This document shows positions 1 to 5,892 of a DNA stretch of 6,988 nt, piece after piece. Position 1 is the stretch's first letter, and the number at the start of each line of letters is the position of its first letter. Below the pieces are notes generated by a model. That model did not search any database, had not been told where the DNA came from, and saw only the letters and a program-made list of their open reading frames with translations. The DNA is from Nocardioides sp. (GTDB taxonomy: Bacteria; Actinomycetota; Actinomycetes; Propionibacteriales; Nocardioidaceae). Made by a program: the position numbers and the translations under genes. The stretch covers positions 1-6,988 of the forward strand of contig JARICB010000440.1 in the NCBI GenBank assembly GCA_029264225.1, given 5' to 3'.

Positions 1-2
1 AG

Positions 3-35
3 ATCGCTGCGGCGTTCGAGGCCACTGCCCCCTGA
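3..35 (+). CDS. Possible C-terminal tail of an upstream gene (partial)
   Basis: Reading from base 3 gives IAAAFEATAP followed by TGA at 33-35. Codon third positions are mostly G or C, as in the real genes of this window, and the peptide looks like an ordinary protein C-terminus. Only ten codons are visible, so no family can be named. If real, the gene runs in the same direction as hyuA and ends 79 bases before it. Alternatives are that this is non-coding or that the upstream gene uses another frame; frame 1 is open to a TGA at 112-114, but its peptide is arginine-, serine- and tryptophan-rich and less protein-like. Confidence 0.3.
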   Translation: MAAAFEATAP

Positions 36-39
36 TGCG

Positions 40-56
40 TGGGCACGAGTTGCCCA
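40..56. promoter_or_regulatory. Inverted repeat TGGGCA-N5-TGCCCA upstream of hyuA
   Basis: A perfect 6-base inverted repeat (40-45 and 51-56) with a 5-base centre. Complementary copies flank it: TGCCC at 26-30 can pair with 41-45, and TGGGC at 61-65 can pair with 52-56, so four alternating elements could form mutually exclusive stems in RNA. No T-run follows, so it is not a canonical intrinsic terminator. It could be an operator, a weak terminator for the upstream gene, or chance in GC-rich DNA. Confidence 0.3.
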
Positions 57-81
57 AGAATGGGCTTTCCATCGGCAGAAT

Positions 82-100
82 ATGACCTCGTCAGGGTCAT
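82..100. promoter_or_regulatory. Inverted repeat ATGACC-N7-GGTCAT, candidate operator
   Basis: A perfect 6-base inverted repeat (82-87 and 95-100) with a 7-base centre, ending 14 bases before the first possible hyuA start. The size and position suit a dimeric repressor site overlapping the promoter or the transcription start. I could not assign confident -35/-10 boxes around it, and no regulator gene is in the window to pair with it. The regulatory role is inference. Confidence 0.35.
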
Positions 101-114
101 CGTGGACGGCTTGA

Positions 115-2223
115 ATGGTCGACATGGCTGATCTTTCAACCCGGCGCATCCGGATCGGTATCGACACCGGCGGTACCTTCACTGACGTAGTTGCCCTTGA
201 TGAGGACAGCGGCGAGATGGTGACAACCAAGACCCCTTCGACGCCCAGCAATCCGGCGGACGGATTCATGGCCGGCATCGAGAAGGTGCTGGGGCTCCTC
301 GACCTGCCACAGGGCGACGGGAGCGCGATCACCGCCGTAAGTCACGGCACCACCGTCGCGACCAACCAGCTGCTCGAGGGCAAGGTCGAGGCGCTCGGTT
401 TCATCACTACCGAGGGCTACGACGCGATGCTCGAGATCGCTCGACAGTCGGTTCCCGACGGCTACGGCAACTCCTACTTCTGGGTCAAGCCGCCCCGCAT
501 CGTGCCCCGGCACCTGGTCAAGGGTGTCGGCGGTCGACTCGACTTCACCGGTGCCGAGGTGCGGCCCTTCGACGAGGACGGTGCGCGCCAGGTCGCCCGC
601 TGGTTCAAGAGCGCCGGCATCAACACCCTCGGTGTCTGCTTCCTGCACTCCTACGCCAACCCCGACCACGAAGAGCGGATGCGCGCCATCCTGCTCGAGG
701 AGCACCCCGACGCGGTCGTATCCATCTCGAGTGAGGTGCTGCGCGAATACCGTGAGTACGAGCGGGCGATGACGACGCTGGTCGACGCCGCCGTGAAGCC
801 CAAGCTGAGCAGCTACGTCGCCAACATCAGTCAGCGACTCCAGGAGTACGGCGGCCGCAAGGTGCCCTTCTTCGTGATGAAGTCCAACGGTGGTGTCCTT
901 TCCGCCGACGAGGTCGTGCACCAGCCGATCAGCACCGTGCTGTCCGGCCCCGCCGCCGGCGCGCTCGGCGCAGCCCTGATCGCCAAGGTGGCCGGTTTCG
1001 ACAAGGTGCTCACCAGCGACGGTGGCGGCACCTCGACCGACGTCAGTGTCGTGATCGACGGCGAGCCGACCCTCACCACCGAAGGCTCGGTCGGCGTCTA
1101 CCCGTCCAAGATCCCGATGATCGACGTGGTCACCGTCGGTGCCGGCGGCGGCTCGATCGCCTGGCTCTCGCCGGAGGGAACCCTCAAGGTGGGGCCGCAG
1201 TCGGCCGGTGCCGACCCGGGCCCGATCTGCTACGGCAAGGGCGGCACCGAGGTCACCATTACCGACGCGCACGTCTACCTCGGCCGCATCCCTCCGCATC
1301 TGCTCGGCGGCGAGATCTCGCTCGACGTCAACGCCGCGAAGGCCGGGATCGAAGCCCTCGCCGACCGGCTCGGGATGTCACCCGAAGCCTGCGCAGCAGG
1401 GGTCCTGGAGATCTCCGCCTGGAACCAGGCCAACGCGCTGCGCCAGGTGACGGTCAAGCGCGGACTCGATGTCCGCGACTTCACGCTTACGACCTTCGGC
1501 GGCTCCGGTTCGTTGCTGCTGTGCCGTCTGGTCGACATCCTCGGACTCCAGGCGGTGCTCGTGCCGCCCAACCCGGGCAACGTGTCCGCCTTCGGTCTGC
1601 TCACCGTCGACGTCAAGAACGACTATGTCCAGACGCACGTGGCGCTGCACGAGAAGCTCGACGTCAACACGATCCAGGCGACCTACGACGCCCTCTCGAC
1701 GCAGGCCCGCACTGCGCTCGAGAAGGAGGGGTTCGCCTCCGAGGTGCACCGCTTCGTCCGCACCGCCGACGTGCGCTACTTCGGGCAGGCCTTCGAGGTG
1801 CGGGTCCCCGTGGCCGACGGCCCGCTCGACGACGCCGCGCTCGCCGAGGTGGCTGCCGCCTTCCACGCCGAGCACCGGGGCCTTTATGGCTACGACTTCG
1901 CCCATGACGACACGCAGCAGGTCGAGTGGGTCAATCTCCGGGTCTCGGGCATCGGGCCCATCACTCGCCCGGAGATCCGCCGGGCCGAATCCGGATCGGG
2001 CACTGACGCACTGGAGCGCGGCAGGCGCCAGGTCTGCTTCGAGCCCGAGGACGGCTTCGTCGAGACGCCGGTGTTCTGGCGTCCCGACCTCGCGCCGGGC
2101 TACACCGTGGCCGGACCGGTGATCATCGAGGAGTTCGGCTCAACGGTGCCGATCCACCCGGGCTTCGTGGCCCGGATCGACGACCACCTCAACATCATCG
2201 TGACGCGGGAGGCAAACGCATGA
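115..2223 (+). CDS. hyuA: HyuA-type hydantoinase/oxoprolinase subunit A
   Basis: A 702-residue protein of the hydantoinase A/oxoprolinase family, whose members use ATP to open cyclic amides or ureides (N-methylhydantoin, 5-oxoproline, caprolactam) or to carboxylate ketones, usually together with a HyuB partner. The N-terminal domain has the ATPase-fold phosphate loop DTGGTFTD (residues 17-24) and SHGTTVATN (76-84). The main domain carries SGPAAGALGAA (277-287), a second phosphate loop DGGGTSTDVS (302-311), VGAGGGSIA (341-349), VGPQSAGADPGPICYGKGG (359-377) and TITDAHVYLGRI (381-392). The C-terminal region has FGGSGSLLL (461-469) and VPPNPGNVSAFGLL (483-496). Length is normal for the family. 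Two motifs depart from the usual DMGGTSTD and FGGxGPLHA. The start at 115 is the most upstream ATG; ATG 124 is equally possible because neither has a good ribosome binding site. It is probably cytosolic: no signal peptide or membrane segment is seen. It overlaps hyuB, implying co-translation. The family is sure; the substrate is unknown. Confidence 0.93.
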   Translation: MVDMADLSTRRIRIGIDTGGTFTDVVALDEDSGEMVTTKTPSTPSNPADGFMAGIEKVLGLLDLPQGDGSAITAVSHGTTVATNQLLEGKVEALGFITTEGYDAMLEIARQSVPDGYGNSYFWVKPPRIVPRHLVKGVGGRLDFTGAEVRPFDEDGARQVARWFKSAGINTLGVCFLHSYANPDHEERMRAILLEEHPDAVVSISSEVLREYREYERAMTTLVDAAVKPKLSSYVANISQRLQEYGGRKVPFFVMKSNGGVLSADEVVHQPISTVLSGPAAGALGAALIAKVAGFDKVLTSDGGGTSTDVSVVIDGEPTLTTEGSVGVYPSKIPMIDVVTVGAGGGSIAWLSPEGTLKVGPQSAGADPGPICYGKGGTEVTITDAHVYLGRIPPHLLGGEISLDVNAAKAGIEALADRLGMSPEACAAGVLEISAWNQANALRQVTVKRGLDVRDFTLTTFGGSGSLLLCRLVDILGLQAVLVPPNPGNVSAFGLLTVDVKNDYVQTHVALHEKLDVNTIQATYDALSTQARTALEKEGFASEVHRFVRTADVRYFGQAFEVRVPVADGPLDDAALAEVAAAFHAEHRGLYGYDFAHDDTQQVEWVNLRVSGIGPITRPEIRRAESGSGTDALERGRRQVCFEPEDGFVETPVFWRPDLAPGYTVAGPVIIEEFGSTVPIHPGFVARIDDHLNIIVTREANA
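2207..2212 (+). promoter_or_regulatory. Ribosome binding site of hyuB (GGGAGG)
   Basis: GGGAGG lies within the last codons of hyuA, 7 bases before the ATG at 2220. It supports that start and translational coupling through the ATGA overlap (2220-2223). Confidence 0.8.
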
Positions 2224-4133
2224 GTCGCAGGGCGCCCACACAGTTCCCCTACGGAATGCTGACCGACGACGCCGGGGCGAGTGCCGACCCCGTGCTCGTC
2301 GAGATCGTCCAAGGTTCACTTGCCAGTGTCGAGATGGAGGTGGAGACCGCCATCGGCCGCACCAGTCGCAGCCCGATGATCCGCGACGCCCACGACTTCC
2401 GGGCCGGCATCCACGACCGGTTGCTCCGCAAGCTCACCGGCCGTTCCTACTCCGCGCTCGTGCACCCGGTCGCCCGGGACTTCCCGATCGAGGAGATGCA
2501 GGAGGGCGACGTCTTCTTCCACAACGACGTCTACCGCTCGGAGGGTGGCATCGGCCACCTGCCCGACCTGTGTGTGACCGTGCCGGTCTTCGCCGAGGGC
2601 AAGGTCGTCGCGTTCATCCAGGCGTTCGGCCACCACGACGACATCGGTGGCGCGGTGCCGGGGTCCATGCCCAGCCACGCCACCAGCGTCTTCGAGGAGG
2701 GACTGATGGTCCCGCCGATCCGACTCTGGGACGCCGGCGTGCCCAACCGGGCGGCGCTGTCCATCATGACCCGCAACTCTCGGATGCCGGAGTCACTGGC
2801 CGCCGACCTCGACGCCGAGTGCTCTGCCTGCCTGATGGGTGCGCGCCGTCTCGGCGAGCTGTTCGAGCGCTACGGCGTCGACGTCGTCGAGTCGTGCTTC
2901 GACGCGATCCTCGACCGCACCACCACGACGTACCGCCGCGAGATCCTCAGCAAGATTCCCGTCGGGTCCTGGACCTGGGAGGACTACGCCGAGCACGACG
3001 GCGTCGACGAGCCGCAGTTGCACACCCAGCGGATCACGCTGACCCGCACCCCCGACGACGACCCGGACGGCCAGCGGCTGATCCTCGACTTCGACGGCAC
3101 CGGCCCGCAGGCCAAGGGACCGATCAACCACTGCGGCGACTACAGCGACGGTGTCTTCCTCAAGAAGTGGCTGGCGCCGATCCTGCGCAACCTCGCCGAC
3201 ACCCCCGAGCGGATGGCCGAGCTCGACGTCAACGAGGGCATCGTGCCGCTCATCGAGATGCGGTTCCCGGAGCCAGGGACCCTGCTGACGCCGGTCTTCC
3301 CGGCCCCGACCAACGCCCGCACGTTCGTGATCCTGCGGCTGCTCGGTGTGCTCTCCGGCGTGGTCGCCAAGGCGGTCGACGGCAAGATGCCCGCCGACCA
3401 GGAGACGATCCGCTACACCGGCGTCTACGGTCTGGACCGCGACGGCCGCTCCTACCTCATGCGCGAGGTGCTCGGCGGCGGCTCAGGTGGGCGCTACTAC
3501 GCCGACGGCGAGGACACCATCCACGTCGTGCCCGACTCCCGCAACCTGCCCAGCGAGTTCACTGAGTCGCGGTTCCCGTTCCTCGTGGAGTCGCTCGGGT
3601 TGGCGATGGACTCCGGCGGCGCGGGTCAGTACCGCGGCGGCCTCGGTTATGAGAAGCACATCCGGATGGTCAAGGACGGCCACTTCATGTCCATCGCCGA
3701 CCGTTCGATCCTGGCGTGCTGGGGTGTGCGCGGTGGTCAGGCCGGCAAGCCGTTCGAGGTCACCATCGACCCGGGCGGCCCCAACGAACGCCAGGTCGAC
3801 GCCCTCGCCGACGACGAACCGGTCAAGGCCGGGGAAGTCATTCGCATCCGCACGACGGGTGGCGGCGGGTGGGGCGACCCGCTTGTGCGCGACCCTTCGC
3901 TGGTGGTGCGCGACGTGGTGTGGCGCAAGGTCTCACCGGAGGCGGCGTTGGCCGACTACGGTGTCGTGCTGACCGGCTCGCTCGACGCCGACGATCTCGG
4001 CTTCGACGAAGCTGCCACGACCGACGTGCGGGCGAACCGACCGCGTAGGAGCGAGGCGTTCTTCGACCGCGGGCCCGGCTACGCCCAACTCTCGGGGGGC
4101 GCAGCCTCGGCGGGCGTCGACCACCTGGAGTGA
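2220..4133 (+). CDS. hyuB: HyuB-type hydantoinase/oxoprolinase subunit B
   Basis: A 637-residue protein of the hydantoinase B/oxoprolinase family, the obligate partner of HyuA in ATP-dependent cyclic amide hydrolysis. After about 20 variable residues comes the domain start DPVLVEIVQGSLASVEMEVE (23-42). The conserved His/Asp-rich core follows: HNDVYRSEGGIGHLPD (101-116), then FGHHDDIGGAVPGSMP (136-151), which supplies candidate metal or catalytic residues D103, H113, D116, H138, H139 and D141. Other family marks are FDGTGPQAKGPIN (291-303), PAPTNARTFVILR (361-373), GGAGQYRGGLGYE (466-478) and the C-terminal TTGGGGWGDPLVRDP (545-559). It is slightly longer than typical members because of its N- and C-terminal tails. 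The usual NDPYxGGTHLPD motif is altered here. The start is set by the GGGAGG site and the ATGA overlap with hyuA. No signal peptide or membrane segment is seen. The HyuAB complex is expected from family knowledge; the substrate cannot be read from the sequence. Confidence 0.93.
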   Translation: MSRRAPTQFPYGMLTDDAGASADPVLVEIVQGSLASVEMEVETAIGRTSRSPMIRDAHDFRAGIHDRLLRKLTGRSYSALVHPVARDFPIEEMQEGDVFFHNDVYRSEGGIGHLPDLCVTVPVFAEGKVVAFIQAFGHHDDIGGAVPGSMPSHATSVFEEGLMVPPIRLWDAGVPNRAALSIMTRNSRMPESLAADLDAECSACLMGARRLGELFERYGVDVVESCFDAILDRTTTTYRREILSKIPVGSWTWEDYAEHDGVDEPQLHTQRITLTRTPDDDPDGQRLILDFDGTGPQAKGPINHCGDYSDGVFLKKWLAPILRNLADTPERMAELDVNEGIVPLIEMRFPEPGTLLTPVFPAPTNARTFVILRLLGVLSGVVAKAVDGKMPADQETIRYTGVYGLDRDGRSYLMREVLGGGSGGRYYADGEDTIHVVPDSRNLPSEFTESRFPFLVESLGLAMDSGGAGQYRGGLGYEKHIRMVKDGHFMSIADRSILACWGVRGGQAGKPFEVTIDPGGPNERQVDALADDEPVKAGEVIRIRTTGGGGWGDPLVRDPSLVVRDVVWRKVSPEAALADYGVVLTGSLDADDLGFDEAATTDVRANRPRRSEAFFDRGPGYAQLSGGAASAGVDHLE

Positions 4134-4137
4134 GCGC

Positions 4138-4821
4138 GTGAAGATCGCGATCGTGGGCGGCACCGGCAAGACCGGACGCGCGGTGGCGGACGCCCTGGAA
4201 CGGCGTTCGCACGCCGCGCTGCCGCTGGGTCGGTCATCCTGGGGAGACCTCTCGGGGGCGCTGACCGGCTGCGACGCGGTCTACCTCATCGCGCCGAATT
4301 TTCATCGCGATGAGCCGGGCTACGTGGCCCAGGTGCTGGCCGCGATGGCCATGGCCGGGGTGACCCGGGTGGTCTACCACTCGGTCGCCTCGCCCTATCT
4401 TCCCGCGATGAGCCACCACCTCGACAAGGCGAGGGCCGAAGACGTCGTACGGCGCTCGGATCTGGCCTGGACCATTCTCCAGCCGGGCCCCTACCTACAG
4501 AACTTCGACCTGACCCGCCCCGTGACGCTGCCCTACCGAGCGGACGCACCCTTCGGCTTCGCGGACCTCGACGATGTGGCAGAGGTGGCGGCCCTCGTGC
4601 TCAGCGAGGCGGGCCATGAGGGCGCGACCTACGAACTGGCCTCGCGACAGGCCACGGTTGCCGAGCTCGCGGCCGAAGCGGACGTCCCGATCGTCGTGCA
4701 GCGACCAGTCGCAGCGCCCCGAGATCGGGAGGAGGCCGGTCTGCACGCCATGTTCGCCTACTACGACGACCACGGCCTTCTGGTGGGAACCCGAACGATG
4801 GCGGCACTGCTGGGTCGCTGA
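4138..4821 (+). CDS. NmrA-like NAD(P)-binding protein (atypical short-chain dehydrogenase)
   Basis: A 227-residue protein with a Rossmann fold. The N-terminus MKIAIVGGTGKTGRAV carries the dinucleotide loop GGTGKTG (residues 7-13). VTRVVYHSVASP (75-86) and HHLDKARAEDVVRRS (93-107) correspond to the active-site strand and helix of atypical SDRs, and WTILQPGPYLQNF (111-123) is the hallmark NmrA-family stretch. The protein is shorter than many NmrA-like members, mainly at the C-terminus, but shows no sign of truncation. It starts with GTG, 4 bases after the hyuB stop; the CTGGAG at 4125-4130, 7 bases upstream, can serve as ribosome binding site. The spacing implies one transcript with hyuAB. Family members include NAD(P)(H)-dependent reductases and redox-sensing regulators without catalysis; which applies here cannot be decided. 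A role in processing the HyuAB substrate or product is inference. Confidence 0.8.
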   Translation: MKIAIVGGTGKTGRAVADALERRSHAALPLGRSSWGDLSGALTGCDAVYLIAPNFHRDEPGYVAQVLAAMAMAGVTRVVYHSVASPYLPAMSHHLDKARAEDVVRRSDLAWTILQPGPYLQNFDLTRPVTLPYRADAPFGFADLDDVAEVAALVLSEAGHEGATYELASRQATVAELAAEADVPIVVQRPVAAPRDREEAGLHAMFAYYDDHGLLVGTRTMAALLGR

Positions 4822-4840
4822 ACCCACCACGGCTGCGACG

Positions 4841-4870
4841 GCCAAGGGCTGTCAAGGGTTGCCAATGGTT
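4841..4870. repeat. Three imperfect tandem 10-mers (GYCAAKGGYT)
   Basis: GCCAAGGGCT, GTCAAGGGTT and GCCAATGGTT follow each other without gaps; every pair matches at 8 of 10 positions. The 10-base period would put the copies on one face of the helix, and the block sits about 60-90 bases before the carbamate kinase start. This is where an activator or iterative operator could bind. The rest of the 110-base intergenic region (4822-4931) shows no gene and no clear intrinsic terminator. Confidence 0.4.
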
Positions 4871-4898
4871 CGGCGTCGGGGTGGTTGGTTCTGCCGTG

Positions 4899-4925
4899 TT
4901 GCAGCACACAGGGGCTGGCTAGGTT
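4899..4925 (+). promoter_or_regulatory. Candidate promoter for carbamate kinase, possibly leaderless
   Basis: TTGCAG (4899-4904) and TAGGTT (4920-4925) resemble -35 and -10 boxes with a short 15-base spacer. The -10-like TANNNT ends 6 bases before ATG 4932, so transcription would start at or near the start codon, as in the leaderless mRNAs common in actinobacteria. No good Shine-Dalgarno sequence precedes this ATG, which fits. Promoter calls by eye in GC-rich DNA are uncertain. Confidence 0.4.
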
Positions 4926-4931
4926 CGAGTA

Positions 4932-5867
4932 ATGAGAGTCTTGCTCGCCCTGGGCGGTAACGCCATGACCAACGCGGATGGCCGCGCCCGCTCGGAAGAC
5001 CAGATCAGTGCGGCGGAGATCGCGATGGACGCCGTTGCCGACCTGGTCGTCAGCGGTGTCGACGTCGTACTGACCCACGGCAACGGCCCCCAGGTGGGCA
5101 ATCTGCTGGTCAAGAACGAACTCGCCGCTGCCGTCGTCCCGCCCGTCCCACTGGATTGGTGCGGCGCCCAGACCCAGGCCACCCTCGGCAACGTGTTGAT
5201 GAACGCCCTGGATGCGGCCCTGGCCCGGCGAGACACGGCTCGTCCCTCAGCTGCGCTGGTGACGCGCACCCTGGTCGACGCCGATGATCCTGGCTTCACC
5301 CATCCCACCAAGCCCATCGGCCGATATGTCTCGGCCGATGATGCCTTGCCGATGATCGCCCACGGCGAGATCTGGGAGGACCGCGGAGAGAAGGGGTGGC
5401 GGCGTCTCGTCGCCTGCCCCGAGCCGTTGGAGGTGATCGACGCGCCCGCCGTGCTCGCCCTGATCGAGGCCGGGTTCGTGGTGATCGCCAACGGCGGAGG
5501 TGGCATCCCCACGGTCCGCGACGACGCCGGTGTGTTGCGCGGCGTCGAGGCGGTCATCGACAAGGACCTCGGTGCCGCTCTGCTGGCCCGATCGGTCGAT
5601 GTCGACATCCTGGTCGTGGCGACCGACGTACCCCACGCGATCCTCGGCTACGGCACTCCCGAGGCAGCCCCGATCGGCCGCGTCACTGTGGCGCAGATGC
5701 GCGACCACGCCGCACAGGGTCACTTCGCCTCCGGGTCCATGGGCCCCAAGGTCGACGCGGCCTGCCGGTTCGTCGAGGACACCGGCAATACCTGTGTCAT
5801 TACCGACCTCGCAAGCATCCTGGCCGCCGTACGCGGTGAGGCCGGCACCATCGTCTCCGCGAACTGA
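4932..5867 (+). CDS. arcC: Carbamate kinase (amino acid kinase family)
   Basis: A 311-residue protein matching carbamate kinase over its whole length: carbamoyl phosphate + ADP to carbamate + ATP in the catabolic direction. Motifs in order are LALGGNAM (residues 5-12), [16 protein letters not shown] (47-62), [15 protein letters not shown] (73-87), HPTKPIG (124-130), KGWRRLV (154-160), NGGGGIPTV (187-195), [16 protein letters not shown] (204-219) and [15 protein letters not shown] (263-277). Lysines 127, 211 and 273 correspond to the conserved catalytic or phosphate-binding lysines of the family. Small differences from well-known members (TQATLGN for the usual TQGxIGY; PIGRYV for PIGPFY/L) suggest a divergent branch but not inactivity. 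The start fits the family N-terminus exactly. It is cytosolic. No arginine deiminase or ornithine transcarbamoylase gene adjoins it, so an arginine fermentation role is not supported; pairing with a ring-opening amidohydrolase suggests carbamoyl phosphate from ureide breakdown. The symbol denotes the family, not the arc pathway. Confidence 0.92.
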   Translation: MRVLLALGGNAMTNADGRARSEDQISAAEIAMDAVADLVVSGVDVVLTHGNGPQVGNLLVKNELAAAVVPPVPLDWCGAQTQATLGNVLMNALDAALARRDTARPSAALVTRTLVDADDPGFTHPTKPIGRYVSADDALPMIAHGEIWEDRGEKGWRRLVACPEPLEVIDAPAVLALIEAGFVVIANGGGGIPTVRDDAGVLRGVEAVIDKDLGAALLARSVDVDILVVATDVPHAILGYGTPEAAPIGRVTVAQMRDHAAQGHFASGSMGPKVDAACRFVEDTGNTCVITDLASILAAVRGEAGTIVSAN

Positions 5868-5880
5868 AACATCCCCACCG

Positions 5881-5886
5881 AAAGGA
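5881..5886 (+). promoter_or_regulatory. Ribosome binding site of the ring-opening amidohydrolase (AAAGGA)
   Basis: GAAAGGAA around 5880-5887 leaves 6 bases between AAAGGA and ATG 5893. This decides the start: the reading frame is open much further upstream, but that part is a shadow of the carbamate kinase gene. Confidence 0.75.
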
Positions 5887-5892
5887 ACTCGC

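Noticed and set aside
1..114. Frame-1 open stretch ending in TGA directly before ATG 115
   Set aside because: The peptide is irregular (many Arg, Ser and Trp), whereas frame 3 gives a more natural C-terminus ending at 35. Too short to decide firmly.
136..1299. Long open frame of 387 codons on the minus strand inside hyuA
   Set aside because: It is a mirror of the GC-biased codons of hyuA: the peptide is rich in G, V, D, H and R without any recognisable motif, while the plus strand has complete family motifs throughout. The other minus-strand frames in the window fail for the same reason.
115..4133. Acetone or acetophenone carboxylase instead of hydantoinase
   Set aside because: Carboxylases of this superfamily usually come with extra small subunits, none of which is seen here; they cannot be fully excluded because the families share all main motifs.
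4821..4890. Inverted pair AACCCACCAC (4821-4830) and GTGGTTGGTT (4881-4890) as a terminator after the NmrA-like gene
   Set aside because: The arms match at 9 of 10 positions but are 50 bases apart and have no following T-run; likely chance.
4932..5867. Arginine deiminase pathway assignment from the carbamate kinase
   Set aside because: No arcA- or arcB-like gene is next to it; the neighbours point to cyclic amide or ureide breakdown.
5500..5892. Apparent 131-codon N-terminal extension of the ring-opening amidohydrolase
   Set aside because: The frame is open upstream but overlaps the carbamate kinase gene; its peptide is Ser/Arg/Pro-rich shadow. The ribosome binding site at 5881-5886 and the family N-terminus both fix the start at 5893.
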